A DNA stretch of 64,000 bases from an uncultured Sphingomonas sp. (GCA_913775315.1 CAJYIX010000028.1:62001-126000), one strand, 5' to 3'; shown: positions 9,020-17,567, counted from the first letter of the stretch. Translations and numbers: made by a program. Notes: a model not told the origin generated them from the letters alone.

Positions 9020-9532
9020 TCAACGCTTTCCGATGAACGCGGCGATCGGGAGGAGCGAGGGCGCCGATTCGAGGACCGCTCGTACTCGATCCGCCTCGCC
9101 CGACCGGCAACCGAGATAGAGGTGCAGCGACTGCGGTGCGGCGCCGGTGTTCGAATCCCAGCGGACGTTGATCGCGGGCAGGTCGGTGGCGACGGTGCCG
9201 CAATCGGCGGTGCCCATCTCGATCCGCCGGTCGCCGCCGGTCGGCCTCACCGCGCCGACATGCTCGATGAAGCGGGCAGCGACCGCGGGCTCGACGGTGA
9301 AACGCCGCTCGCCCGTCACGGCGGTATGCTGCTCGCCGGTGAAGACGCCCTCGCCCTCGGGAGTCATCCTCACCGAATAGACCGGGCAGAAGCCGCGACA
9401 CGCCTCGGTCGAATAGGTCACCCCTTCGCGCTCGATCGCGATCGGCGCGCCCGGCTTCGGGCCGGATTGCATTGCACATGCCCCGGCGAGCAGCGGCAGC
9501 GCGGCGGCGATCGAACAAAGCTTCACGGGCAT
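9020..9532 (-). CDS. DUF6438-like secreted or lipoprotein of unknown function
   Basis: 170 residues from the chosen ATG (9532); another ATG at 9541 adds three residues. The N-terminus is a signal sequence ending LLAGACAMQ, a possible but imperfect lipobox with Cys. The mature part opens with YSTEACRGFCPVYSVRMTPEG, matching the ACxGxCPVYxVxI signature of DUF6438 proteins, then TGERRFTVEP and a late Cys pair (TADCG, LGCRSGE). Four Cys in the mature part suggest disulfides. It sits between divergent rph and hrcA, where many relatives have no gene. The GAGGGGA is very close to the ATG, so the start is uncertain. Confidence 0.7.
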   Translation of the reverse strand: MPVKLCSIAAALPLLAGACAMQSGPKPGAPIAIEREGVTYSTEACRGFCPVYSVRMTPEGEGVFTGEQHTAVTGERRFTVEPAVAARFIEHVGAVRPTGGDRRIEMGTADCGTVATDLPAINVRWDSNTGAAPQSLHLYLGCRSGEADRVRAVLESAPSLLPIAAFIGKR

Positions 9533-9605
9533 TCCCCTCATGTCAGGCTGGCGCGAGCGCCATGCGCCGTCTATCGCCCGGCCAAACCCAATAGGAGCTG
9601 AATAG

Positions 9606-10322
9606 ATGCGCCCATCCGGCCGCGCCCCCGACGAAATGCGCCCCATCTCGATCGAGCCGAACTTCACCCGCCATGCCGAAGGGTCGGTGCTGATCGGCTT
9701 CGGTGACACCCGCGTGCTGGTGACGGCCAGCATCGAGGAGCGCGTGCCCCCCTTCCTGCGTGGCAAGGGCGAAGGCTGGGTGACGGCCGAATACGGGATG
9801 CTCCCCCGCTCCACCCACACGCGCAGCAACCGCGAGGCGGCGAAGGGCAAGCAGTCGGGCCGGACGCAGGAGATCCAGCGCCTCATCGGCCGCAGCCTTC
9901 GCGCGGTGACCGACCTCAAGAAGCTCGGCGAGCGGCAGATCGTACTCGATTGCGACGTGATCCAGGCCGATGGCGGCACGCGCACCGCCTCGATCTCGGG
10001 CGCGTGGGTGGCGCTGCGCCTCGCGGTCGACAAGCTGATGGCCGAAGGCAAGCTGACGGTGGACCCGATCCTGCATCAGGTCGCGGCGGTGAGCTGCGGC
10101 ATCTATAACGGCACCCCCGTCCTCGACCTCGATTACCCCGAGGATTCGGCCGCCGACGCCGATGCCAATTTCGTCCTGCTGGGCGACGGTCGCATCGCCG
10201 AAGCGCAGGCGACGGCAGAGGGCGCGTGCTACGACGAGGAATCGCTTCTGCGCCTCCTCCGCCTCGCCCGCATCGGTTGCAACTCGATCTTCGAGGCGCA
10301 GCGAAAGGCGGTCGGCCGATGA
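9606..10322 (+). CDS. rph: Ribonuclease PH
   Basis: Phosphorolytic 3'-5' exoribonuclease that trims tRNA 3' ends. It is 238 residues, full length: [19 protein letters not shown] at the start, then [21 protein letters not shown] and [14 protein letters not shown] (conserved Arg residues for phosphate and RNA), and DADGGTRTA-type core ([19 protein letters not shown]). The stop overlaps the rdgB ATG by 4 bases. With rdgB and hemW it forms a cluster common in alphaproteobacteria. Confidence 0.97.
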   Translation: MRPSGRAPDEMRPISIEPNFTRHAEGSVLIGFGDTRVLVTASIEERVPPFLRGKGEGWVTAEYGMLPRSTHTRSNREAAKGKQSGRTQEIQRLIGRSLRAVTDLKKLGERQIVLDCDVIQADGGTRTASISGAWVALRLAVDKLMAEGKLTVDPILHQVAAVSCGIYNGTPVLDLDYPEDSAADADANFVLLGDGRIAEAQATAEGACYDEESLLRLLRLARIGCNSIFEAQRKAVGR

Positions 10323-10948
10323 GCGGCGAGGGCGAGGAGCCGCAGGCGATCCGTAAGCTTCGCCCCGGCAAGCTCGTCATTGCCAGTCACAATCAGGGCA
10401 AGGTGCGCGAAATCCGCGCGCTCCTCGCCCCCTATGGCATCGAGCCGATCTCGGCCGGCGAACTCGACCTGCCCGAGCCGGAAGAAACTGGCACGACCTT
10501 CGTCGCGAACGCCGAACTCAAGGCGATGCAGGCCGCCGACCTCAGCGGCCTGCCCGCACTGGCCGACGATTCGGGCATGTGCGTCGAGGCGCTGGGCGGC
10601 GAGCCCGGCATTTTCTCGGCGCGCTGGGCGGGGCCGACCAAGGACTTCGCCATCGCGATGCAGGCGGTCGAGGACCGGCTGGCGGCGATCGATCCTGCCC
10701 CTACCCGCGCCGCACACTTCGCCTGTGCGCTCGCGATCGCCTGGCCCGATGGTCACGTCGAATGGTTCGAGGGGCGGGTCGACGGCACACTCGTCTGGCC
10801 GCCGCGCGGGGACCGGGGCTTCGGCTACGACCCGATGTTCCTGCCCGATGGCGGTACGGAAACGTACGGAGAGATGGACCCTGCGGAAAAGCATGCGTCC
10901 AGTCACCGGGCCGATGCATTTCGGCAACTGGTCGCGGCAATCTTTTGA
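10319..10948 (+). CDS. rdgB: XTP/dITP pyrophosphatase (RdgB/HAM1)
   Basis: Hydrolyses non-canonical purine triphosphates (dITP, XTP) to monophosphates, keeping them out of DNA. It is 209 residues. HAM1 motifs: [18 protein letters not shown], the catalytic Asp in [14 protein letters not shown], and the substrate pocket [13 protein letters not shown] with the C-terminal [11 protein letters not shown]. The ATG at 10319 overlaps the rph stop (ATGA); a longer frame from 10226 runs inside rph and is not used. hemW, usually next, is displaced by about 2.9 kb. Confidence 0.96.
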   Translation: MSGEGEEPQAIRKLRPGKLVIASHNQGKVREIRALLAPYGIEPISAGELDLPEPEETGTTFVANAELKAMQAADLSGLPALADDSGMCVEALGGEPGIFSARWAGPTKDFAIAMQAVEDRLAAIDPAPTRAAHFACALAIAWPDGHVEWFEGRVDGTLVWPPRGDRGFGYDPMFLPDGGTETYGEMDPAEKHASSHRADAFRQLVAAIF

Positions 10949-11064
10949 GATTCCGTACCGAAGCATCGTCTTCGGTGTTGAAAATGCAACGCTTAGGCGT
11001 TGGACGTGTTGTGGGCTCCGGCACCTGTATCTGCCCCCGAGCCTTGTGAAAAAGGGAGTGTAAT

Positions 11065-11307
11065 ATGTTTGGTAAGTTCGCACTGGCGCTCGCCGCCACC
11101 ACCATGACCGCCGCGCCGGTCCTCGCCAACCCGGCCCAGAACCTGTCGGTCGCCAAGAACGTCCGCGCCTCGACCGCCAGCAAGAACGCCAATGGCGCGC
11201 TCGGCGGCGGCGGCGGTCTCGGCCTCATCATCGGTGCGGGCGTCATTGCGATCCTCGTGCTCGGCCTGACCGTCGGCGACGACAACGGCCTGCCCGACAG
11301 CAACTGA
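11065..11307 (+). CDS. Small glycine-rich membrane protein
   Basis: 80 residues. The start is well set by AAAAAGGGAG 7 bases before the ATG. A signal-peptide-like N-terminus (MFGKFALALAATTMTAAPVLA) is followed by a short polar linker and one Gly-rich transmembrane helix (GALGGGGGLGLIIGAGVIAI, continuing ILVLGLTV), then an acidic tail. A strong terminator follows, so it is its own transcription unit. No known family is recognised. The architecture (cleaved signal plus a glycine-zipper helix) suggests an envelope role, which is inference. Confidence 0.75.
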   Translation: MFGKFALALAATTMTAAPVLANPAQNLSVAKNVRASTASKNANGALGGGGGLGLIIGAGVIAILVLGLTVGDDNGLPDSN

Positions 11308-11343
11308 TCCTTGATCAGCTTGTGGCCGCGAGCGCGCGGCCGG

Positions 11344-11373
11344 AAAGGGAAGCCCGCGGGCTTCCCTTTTTTG
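11344..11373 (+). terminator. Rho-independent terminator after the small membrane protein
   Basis: GGGAAGCCCG and CGGGCTTCCC form a perfect 10-bp hairpin followed by TTTTTT. It is 37 bases after the stop of the 80-residue gene and separates it from the toxin gene. Confidence 0.92.
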
Positions 11374-11492
11374 TTGCCCGGCGCACCCCCGCCTAGTCGG
11401 ATCGATTAGGCGGTATAGTCGCTCCGACGAGCGCATGGGCGCCGCGGCCGTGCTCTAACACCGGCATCGAAAGCTGCGTGGAAGGGCATGGC

Positions 11493-12737
11493 ATGTTTGC
11501 CGAAACCGCATTGATCTCAGGCTCGGGGAACGCCAGTGTAGCGCCTGGCCCGGATCAGGCCGCGACGCTGGCGGCGGAGGCGCGCGTCGGCGGCACGTTC
11601 GACGCGCCAGCCCTCGCCGCCCGCCTGACCGAGCTCGGCACCGCCCAGCCGGGTTTCGACCAGACGCTCCGCACCCAGATCGAGGCGCACCTCACCCCGG
11701 TCGAGCGCGGCGAACTTGCCCGCGCGGTCGAGGCGGCGGCGGCCAACGACAACGCCGCTGCGCCCGGCGCCGGCCCCGACCCGGTGCAACTCGGCCTCGA
11801 CCTCGGCCAGATGGCGCTGGACGTCGCCGGCATCTTCGATCCCACGCCGATTAGCGACGGCGCCAATGCGGTGGTGTCGGCCGGCCGAGCGATCGGATCG
11901 CTGTTCTCCGGCAATTGGGGCGAGGCCGGCGGCCATGCGCTGAACGGCGTCATCTCCGCCGTCGCGATCGTGCCGGTGGCGGGCGACGCCGCCAAGCTCG
12001 GCAAGATCGGCAAATGGGCCGAAACCGTCGGCGACGCGGTTAGCGCCGTCGCGCACAACCCGGCGTTGCGCGAAACGCTTGCCCCCGCGCTGCAAAAGGT
12101 CCGCGACGCGATCGACGCGATCCCGAAGGGCGCGCTCGACGCCCTGCCCGCCAGCGCACGCGAATCGATCGACGCGACGAAACGCCAGCTCGACGAATTC
12201 TTCTCACCGACCGTCGCGGCCAATGCGGCGAGCGCCACTAACCTGACCGCGCGCGTCGGCGCCAACACCGCAGAATGGACCGTCAACACCGCGGGCCAGC
12301 CGACGCGCGTCACAGCCACGCTGTCGGAGCTTCAGCCGAGCGGCATCGCGCGCGGGCGTGACGAACTGAACGCGCAGGATGCGGTGCGCGGTCGCGGCCT
12401 GCCCGACGACGATGCCGGCCATGTGATCGGCCACCGCTTCCTCGGCGATCAGGGCGCGCGGAACATGTTCCCGCAGAACTTCAACTTCAATCGCTCCGCC
12501 TACAAGACGATGGAGAACGAATGGGCTGGCTGGATCGACAAGGGCGGCACCGTGAAGGTGAACGTCGAGCTGATCGGCGGCACCGGCGGCAGGCCGGCTC
12601 AGGTTGGCGTGAGTTACGAAGTGTTCAACGATGCGGGCAAGCGCGTCTTTGACAATCAGGAATTGTTCGACAATGCCGCAGGTCAGGTATTCGACCGCGT
12701 GCCGACTGCCGACATGGCCCGGATCCTCGGCTCATGA
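11493..12737 (+). CDS. Polymorphic toxin with DNA/RNA non-specific endonuclease domain
   Basis: 414 residues from ATG 11493, preceded by GAAGGG at a good distance; an in-frame GTG at 11478 is less likely. The N-terminal ~90 residues are Ala-rich with no signal peptide. The middle has a pretoxin-like Ala/Gly/Val region (NAVVSAGRAIGSLFSGNWGE; VAIVPVAGDAAKLGKIGKW). The last ~150 residues match the NS_2-type nuclease: DDAGHVIGHRFLGDQGARN with catalytic-type His near residue 310, MFPQNFNFNRSAYKTMENEW, and a beta-rich end. Next comes an immunity-type gene overlapping by 4 bases, as for Bacillus YeeF/YezG. No VgrG, PAAR, ESX or CdiA exporter gene is nearby, so the delivery route is unknown. Confidence 0.85.
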   Translation: MFAETALISGSGNASVAPGPDQAATLAAEARVGGTFDAPALAARLTELGTAQPGFDQTLRTQIEAHLTPVERGELARAVEAAAANDNAAAPGAGPDPVQLGLDLGQMALDVAGIFDPTPISDGANAVVSAGRAIGSLFSGNWGEAGGHALNGVISAVAIVPVAGDAAKLGKIGKWAETVGDAVSAVAHNPALRETLAPALQKVRDAIDAIPKGALDALPASARESIDATKRQLDEFFSPTVAANAASATNLTARVGANTAEWTVNTAGQPTRVTATLSELQPSGIARGRDELNAQDAVRGRGLPDDDAGHVIGHRFLGDQGARNMFPQNFNFNRSAYKTMENEWAGWIDKGGTVKVNVELIGGTGGRPAQVGVSYEVFNDAGKRVFDNQELFDNAAGQVFDRVPTADMARILGS

Positions 12738-13159
12738 TCGCTGCGGCGGCGCCGGCCATGACGGGTGATGCGATGGCGGATGTGACCTTCGACCAGCAGC
12801 GTGCCGATGCGCTGATCCAGGACATCGGCCGCGAGATCGTGCACGGGTCGAAGTTCGCGGCGCGGCCATGGGAGCGGATCGTCGTCGTCGCCGAGATCGC
12901 CGATCGCAAGCGGCTGTTCGGCTATGTCTATTGGGACGGCGACCAGTGGGAGGCTGCGACTCCCGACGGCTTCCGCGCGCTGACGCTGTTTCAGGAACTG
13001 CAGGCCGCGACGCAGGTGCCGGGCAAAGCACCGTGGCATCGCTGCCTCGTCCGCATCGACCGCGCGAGCGGCAAGATCGACATCGAGTTCGACCACGACG
13101 GCACGCGCTGGATCCCCGACGTCGCCGATCCGGAAGGCTTCGCGAAGTCGCTGCGGTAG
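12734..13159 (+). CDS. Probable immunity protein 1 (YezG/DUF600-like)
   Basis: 141 residues, ATG overlapping the toxin stop (ATGA), so production is probably coupled to the toxin; a later ATG at 12773 is possible. Features: W-rich core with PWERIVVVAEIADRKRLFGY, VYWDGDQWEAA, APWHRCLVRIDRASGKIDIE and FDHDGTRWIPD. This order (W..+..EI, GYVYW, PW..C, SGK+.+.FD) fits YezG-type immunity proteins, which neutralise NS_2 nucleases. It is acidic and cytoplasmic, with no signal. A related gene follows at once. Family assignment is by motif order only. Confidence 0.75.
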   Translation: MIAAAAPAMTGDAMADVTFDQQRADALIQDIGREIVHGSKFAARPWERIVVVAEIADRKRLFGYVYWDGDQWEAATPDGFRALTLFQELQAATQVPGKAPWHRCLVRIDRASGKIDIEFDHDGTRWIPDVADPEGFAKSLR

Positions 13160-13173
13160 AGGTGTTGGCATGC

Positions 13174-13554
13174 ATGACGGACGCGGAGGCCGCTCTGACG
13201 CGGCTGACCGATGCGATCCTTGCGGATACCGGGTTTCGCGACCGCGACTGGACGCACATCCTGCTGATCTACACGATCGACGGCGCCGTTTCCGAGTTCG
13301 GCTACCTGTTCGGGCCGGGTGATGCGTGCGAGGCGGCAGGAACCGATGACTGGGCGATCCTCGATCATGTGACCGCTTTGCGGACGGCGACCACGGCGGC
13401 GGGGGGCGCGCCGGCTTGGCGGCAATGCCTGATCCATCTCGCCCGATCGACCGGGCATGGTTCGGCCCGTTTCGACGAAACGCCCACACGCTGGCGGCCC
13501 GATCCGGCCGACCCGATCGGCCATGCGCGCCGGATGTTGGCAGGCGTATCGTGA
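13174..13554 (+). CDS. Probable immunity protein 2, paralog of the preceding gene
   Basis: 126 residues; AGAGGT lies about 10 bases before the ATG, 14 bases after the previous stop. It shares the same order of landmarks as immunity protein 1: RDWTHILLIYTIDGAVSEFGY against PWERIVVVAEI...FGY, APAWRQCLIHLARSTG against APWHRCLVRIDRASG, and FDETPTRWRPDPADPIG against FDHDGTRWIPDVADPEG. It is therefore a diverged tandem duplicate, perhaps protecting against a variant toxin. Its stop overlaps the next gene's GTG. Confidence 0.75.
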   Translation: MTDAEAALTRLTDAILADTGFRDRDWTHILLIYTIDGAVSEFGYLFGPGDACEAAGTDDWAILDHVTALRTATTAAGGAPAWRQCLIHLARSTGHGSARFDETPTRWRPDPADPIGHARRMLAGVS

Positions 13555-13835
13555 GCGGCGCGGCTGCCGTGCTTCTCGGCGCCTATCTTCACCAGGATTG
13601 GCAGGGCGAGTTTGGAAATGCCGATCGGGCGGTGGCAGCGATCGTCGCCGGCGAACCGCTCGCCATCCGGCAGCAGGCCGCCGCCGAACTCCGCGCGTTG
13701 CTCGATCACGACCTGAGCGAGGCCGATCTCGAAAGGCAGTTGAATGCCGTCCTCTGCTGCGAATATCGGCCACAGGCGGATGGGTTGACCGTCCGCGCCT
13801 GGCTCTCGGCGCTAGCGGCGCACCTCGACCGCTGA
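13551..13835 (+). CDS. CdiI_2-like contact-dependent inhibition immunity protein
   Basis: 94 residues starting at GTG 13551, which overlaps the previous stop (GTGA). A longer frame from 13416 runs inside immunity gene 2 and is rejected. The N-terminal LLGAYLHQDWQGEFG matches the FxxYxHQDW signature of CdiI_2-type immunity proteins, followed by helices with ELRALLDHDLSEADLERQL and the C-terminal Y-P...VRAWLSALAAHL. It belongs to a different family from the two genes before it, so it probably answers another toxin tip. Ends 26 bases before hemW. Confidence 0.75.
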   Translation: MSGAAAVLLGAYLHQDWQGEFGNADRAVAAIVAGEPLAIRQQAAAELRALLDHDLSEADLERQLNAVLCCEYRPQADGLTVRAWLSALAAHLDR

Positions 13836-13861
13836 CGACTTTGGCGGCATAGGCGGCGGCG

Positions 13862-14995
13862 ATGTCCCCTGACCCCCTCGCCCTCTATATCCACTGGCCG
13901 TTCTGCGTCTCCAAATGCCCCTATTGCGACTTCAACAGTCATGTGCGCGACAGCGTCGACCAGGAACGCTGGCGCGCCGCGCTGCTCGCCGACCTCGCGC
14001 ATGAAGCGGCGCTGACGCCCGGGCGGCGGATCGGGTCGATCTTCTTCGGCGGCGGCACCCCCTCGCTGATGCCCCCCGCCACGGTCGCCGCGCTGATCGA
14101 GGCGGCGGACCGCCACTGGGGCCTCGCCCCCGATTGCGAGATCACGCTGGAGGCCAACCCGTCCTCGGTCGAGGCGGCGCGGTTCGCCGACGTGGCGATG
14201 GCCGGCGTCAATCGCGTGTCGCTGGGTCTTCAGTCGCTGGACGATGATGCGCTCGCCTTTCTCGGCCGCGCGCATTCGGTGACCGAGGGGCTGGGCGCGC
14301 TCGACACCGCGCAGGCGGCGTTCGCGCGCGTGTCGTTCGACCTGATCTACGCGCTCCCCGGCCAGTCGCTGGTGGCGTGGGAGCGCGAGCTTGCCCGCGC
14401 GCTGTCGTTCCGCACCGGCCATCTGTCGCTCTATCAGCTCACGATCGAGCCCGGCACGCGCTTCGCCACGCTGGCGGCCAGGGGAGAGTTGACGATTCCC
14501 GACGCCGACGCCGCCGCCGACCTGTTCGAGGCGACGCGGGCGATGACCGCGACGGCGGGCCTGCCCGCCTATGAAGTCTCGAACCACGCGCGGCCGGGCC
14601 AGGAGAGCCGTCACAACCTCACCTATTGGCGTTACCGCGACTATGTCGGCGTCGGTCCCGGTGCGCATGGGCGGCGCGGCGGCCATGCAACCTTTCGCCG
14701 CAAGAAGCCCGAGAACTGGCTGTCCGCGGTCGATCGCAACGGCCACGGGATCGAGGCGGAGGACGCGCTCGTGCCCCATGAACAGGCCCTCGAGGCGCTA
14801 CTGATGGGCCTGCGCCTGCGCGAGGGCGTCGGCCTTTCGCGGATCGAGGCGATCGGCGCGCTGCCGATCGACGGCCCACGCGTCGATCGGCTGGTCGCCC
14901 AAGGCCTGCTCGCCCGAGACGACAACCGACTGCGCGCGACCGATGCGGGGATGCCCGTCCTGGAGGCAATACTGCGCGAGATCGTCGCCGCCTGA
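13862..14995 (+). CDS. hemW: Radical SAM heme chaperone HemW
   Basis: HemW-type radical SAM protein, implicated in heme delivery rather than coproporphyrinogen oxidation. It is 377 residues. The N-terminal LYIHWPFCVSKCPYCDFNSH carries the CxxxCxxC cluster motif with the extra Cys context of the HemN/HemW family. SIFFGGGTPSLM is the SAM-binding glycine motif, EANPSSVE is present, and the C-terminal HemN domain is complete. In many alphaproteobacteria it directly follows rdgB; here a toxin/immunity block separates them. Confidence 0.95.
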   Translation: MSPDPLALYIHWPFCVSKCPYCDFNSHVRDSVDQERWRAALLADLAHEAALTPGRRIGSIFFGGGTPSLMPPATVAALIEAADRHWGLAPDCEITLEANPSSVEAARFADVAMAGVNRVSLGLQSLDDDALAFLGRAHSVTEGLGALDTAQAAFARVSFDLIYALPGQSLVAWERELARALSFRTGHLSLYQLTIEPGTRFATLAARGELTIPDADAAADLFEATRAMTATAGLPAYEVSNHARPGQESRHNLTYWRYRDYVGVGPGAHGRRGGHATFRRKKPENWLSAVDRNGHGIEAEDALVPHEQALEALLMGLRLREGVGLSRIEAIGALPIDGPRVDRLVAQGLLARDDNRLRATDAGMPVLEAILREIVAA

Positions 14996-15030
14996 TTGCC
15001 AGCGCCCGGCCAATCGGCGAGGATCCCGCG

Positions 15031-16257
15031 ATGCTGCAGGCCGCCCCGCCCCCCGCCATCGTCCAGCCAGCGCCGGCAGACGTCGACCGCCGCCTCGCCG
15101 AGATCGTCGCGCTGCTGTCGGGCAAGGGCGACTATGCCGCCACGTTCGGCGAGCGATTTCGGGCCGAGGTGCCGAAGGCGCGCTTCGACGCGCTGGCCGC
15201 GCAGATCGCCGCCGGGCTCGGCAAGCCCAAGGGCGTCGAGCGGATCGACCGCGCCAATGCGCTCGAGGCGACCGCAGCGATCGGCTACGAGCGCGGGCGT
15301 ATCAGCGTCGCGCTGACGCTGATGCCCGGCGGCGCGCGGCAGGTCGCGGGTTTCCGCATTATGGGCAGTGCCCCGCGACAGGACAGCTTCGCCGCGATCG
15401 CGGCAGAGGCTGCGAAGCTGCCGGGGACGGTCGGCTTCGGCATCTACGCACTGGAGGACCCCGCCCCGCGCGCGCTGGCCGAACATCGCGGCGATGCGGC
15501 GGCGCCGATCGGGTCGGCGTTCAAGCTCTGGGTCCTCGCCGAACTCGCCGCGCAGGTGGCCGAGGGCAAGCATCGCTGGGACGAGGCGGTGCCGCTCGGC
15601 CCGCCCTCGCTCGCCAGCGGGATCACGCAGGGGTGGCCGGCGGGCACGCCGATGACGCTGCAGAGCCTCGCCACGCTGATGATCGCGATCAGCGACAATA
15701 CCGCGACCGATACGCTGATCGGCGTGCTGGGCCGCGAGGCGGTCGACGCGCGGGCGGCGGCGCTGGGTGCCGAGCGGCTGCCCGTCCTGACGACGGCGGA
15801 GGCGTTTCGCCTCAAGCATCCCGCCGCCGCCGCTCTTGCCGCGAACTGGGCGGCTCTCACGCACGAGCAGCGGCGCGCGCGGCTCGCCGATCCGGCGCTG
15901 GCGAAGGTCCCGCTCGATCCCGCGCTGTTCGGCGACCGGGCGGTGCGCCCCGAGATCGAGTGGTACGCCTCGCCCCGCGCGCTCGCCGGCACGCTCGACT
16001 GGCTGTCACGCAAGGGTGGGCCGGTCGTGCTCGCGATCCTGGCGACGCCGCGTGCCGATCCGCATGGCCTTGCCTATCTGGGGTACAAGGGCGGATCCGA
16101 ACCGGGCGTGCTGAGCTTCAACCACCTCGCTCGCGACGCCGCGGGCAAATGGTATGCGCTCACCGCCAGTCAGCACCGTACCGACGGCGCGGTCGACCCC
16201 GGTCCCTTAGGCAACCTTTCGGCGCGCGCGCTCGATCTTCTGGCCACGCGCCGCTGA
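15031..16257 (+). CDS. Class A beta-lactamase-like serine hydrolase
   Basis: 408 residues; GAGGA precedes the ATG by about 7 bases. An N-terminal ~110-residue domain (DUF3887-like, with FGERFRAEVPKARFDALAAQ) is followed by the hydrolase fold: SxxK in GSAFKLWV (nucleophile Ser), SDN in AISDNTATD, and KGG in YKGGSEPGV replacing the usual KTG. That set fits penicillin-recognising enzymes and class A enzymes, but the substrate is unknown. No signal peptide is visible at the chosen start (MLQAAPPPAIVQ), which is odd for this family. The 3' end overlaps the convergent acetyltransferase gene by 51 bases. Confidence 0.85.
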   Translation: MLQAAPPPAIVQPAPADVDRRLAEIVALLSGKGDYAATFGERFRAEVPKARFDALAAQIAAGLGKPKGVERIDRANALEATAAIGYERGRISVALTLMPGGARQVAGFRIMGSAPRQDSFAAIAAEAAKLPGTVGFGIYALEDPAPRALAEHRGDAAAPIGSAFKLWVLAELAAQVAEGKHRWDEAVPLGPPSLASGITQGWPAGTPMTLQSLATLMIAISDNTATDTLIGVLGREAVDARAAALGAERLPVLTTAEAFRLKHPAAAALAANWAALTHEQRRARLADPALAKVPLDPALFGDRAVRPEIEWYASPRALAGTLDWLSRKGGPVVLAILATPRADPHGLAYLGYKGGSEPGVLSFNHLARDAAGKWYALTASQHRTDGAVDPGPLGNLSARALDLLATRR

Positions 16258-16779
16258 CCAGTCGTCGGGGAGCAGGCCGTAGAGCGCGGTGTCGCGGACG
16301 CCGATATGCGTCTCCCACTCGGCCCGCAGCACGCCCTCTAGTTTGAAGCCAAGCCCCTCGAGCAGCGCGCGCGAGCCGCTATTCTCCGGATCGGTATCGG
16401 CATAGAGCCGCCGCTGCCCCTCGGCGAACACCTGCTCGATCACCGCGCTCACCGCCTCGGCGACGATGCCGCGCCGCCAGTGCGCGCGCAGCAGCATATA
16501 GCCGATCTCGCTGACGTTGCCCTTCCAGTCCTCTCCCACCGACACGAAGCCTATCGCGCGGTCGTCGCCCTTGAGTGTGATCGCCCAGGCGCGCCAGTCG
16601 GGCATGTCCTGCGCCAGATAGGCATGGGTCTGCTCGACCGTGTCGTGCGGCCCGGTTGACCAGTATCGCATCGCCTCGACATCGGCGAAGGCGGGGAACA
16701 GCGTCACGGCATCGTCCGGCGTACGCGGGCGCAGCACCAGCCGCGCGGTTCGCAGCCTCGGAAACGGCCGGTTCGTCAC
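16207..16779 (-). CDS. GNAT acetyltransferase (RimJ/RimL type)
   Basis: 190 residues from a GTG start at 16779 that overlaps the lysR stop (GTGA). The N-terminal RPFPRLRTARLVLRPRTPDD is the usual entry of Acetyltransf_3 proteins. The acetyl-CoA loop is in LLRAHWRRGIVAEAVSAVIE, and NSGSRALLEGLGFKLEGVLR is the late conserved segment. It would acetylate an amine, perhaps a protein N-terminus or small molecule. Last gene of the metZ-apaG-lysR-GNAT overlapping operon. Confidence 0.88.
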   Translation of the reverse strand: MTNRPFPRLRTARLVLRPRTPDDAVTLFPAFADVEAMRYWSTGPHDTVEQTHAYLAQDMPDWRAWAITLKGDDRAIGFVSVGEDWKGNVSEIGYMLLRAHWRRGIVAEAVSAVIEQVFAEGQRRLYADTDPENSGSRALLEGLGFKLEGVLRAEWETHIGVRDTALYGLLPDDWSAARGQKIERARRKVA

Positions 16780-17567
16780 GCCGCGAGGGCGTCGACGAGC
16801 GCGCGCACCTTCTTCTGGCGCCATTGCGGCAGGGGGGCGACCATCCAATAGCCGAGGCTATAGGGCTTGGGCTCGCCCACCGTGACGACGCGCCCGGCGG
16901 CCAGATCGGTACGCGCCAGCAGCTCGGGCACCGTCGCGAAGCCGAGCCCCGCCGCCGCCGCCTCGATCGCCAGCCCAGCATCTGCGACTGACACCAGCGA
17001 GACGGCTTCCTCGTTCAGGCATCCCGGCCACGAAATGCGCGTGTCCGCCCCGCCGCCCGGCGCGCCGATCGTCACCATGCCGTCGGATTCGAGCGCCTCG
17101 CCCTCATGCTCGCCCGGCCCCTCGCCCCAGCGGATCGCGAGGTCGAGATTGGCCTGTGCGAAATCGACGCCCTCTTCGGCTGCGACAAGGGTGAAGCGCT
17201 GTTCGGGGTCGGCGCGCGCGATTTCAGACAGGCGCGGCATCAGCCATTTCTGCGTCAGGTCGCGCGGCGCGGCGATCGTCAGCGACCGCGACGACTGGCC
17301 CGCCTGCATCGCCCGCACCGCTTCCTCGAACTGGAGGAACCCGTCGCGCAGCGCGGTAAGCCCGCGCTCGCCCTCGGGCGTCAGCTCCAGCCCGCGGGTG
17401 GTGCGGCGGAACAGCACAACGCCGAGCGTATCCTCCAGCGCGCGGATCTGCTGCCCGACTGCGGCCGGCGTCACCGCCAGCTCGTCCGCGGCGCGCGTGA
17501 ACGACAGATGCCGCGCGGCGGCGTCGAGTACGCGCAGGCCGTTGAGCGGCAGGTGCGTGCGCTTCAT
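16776..17567 (-). CDS. LysR-family regulator (GcvA-like)
   Basis: 263 residues. N-terminal winged helix with LRVLDAAARHLSFTRAADEL and TPAAVGQQIRALEDTLGVVL; effector domain from SSRSLTIAAPRD to the GLGFATVPELLA signature typical of GcvA-like members. The ATG overlaps the apaG stop by 4 bases and its stop overlaps the GNAT start. Being co-transcribed with metZ, it might respond to sulfur amino acids, but no site was identified. Confidence 0.9.
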   Translation of the reverse strand: MKRTHLPLNGLRVLDAAARHLSFTRAADELAVTPAAVGQQIRALEDTLGVVLFRRTTRGLELTPEGERGLTALRDGFLQFEEAVRAMQAGQSSRSLTIAAPRDLTQKWLMPRLSEIARADPEQRFTLVAAEEGVDFAQANLDLAIRWGEGPGEHEGEALESDGMVTIGAPGGGADTRISWPGCLNEEAVSLVSVADAGLAIEAAAAGLGFATVPELLARTDLAAGRVVTVGEPKPYSLGYWMVAPLPQWRQKKVRALVDALAA

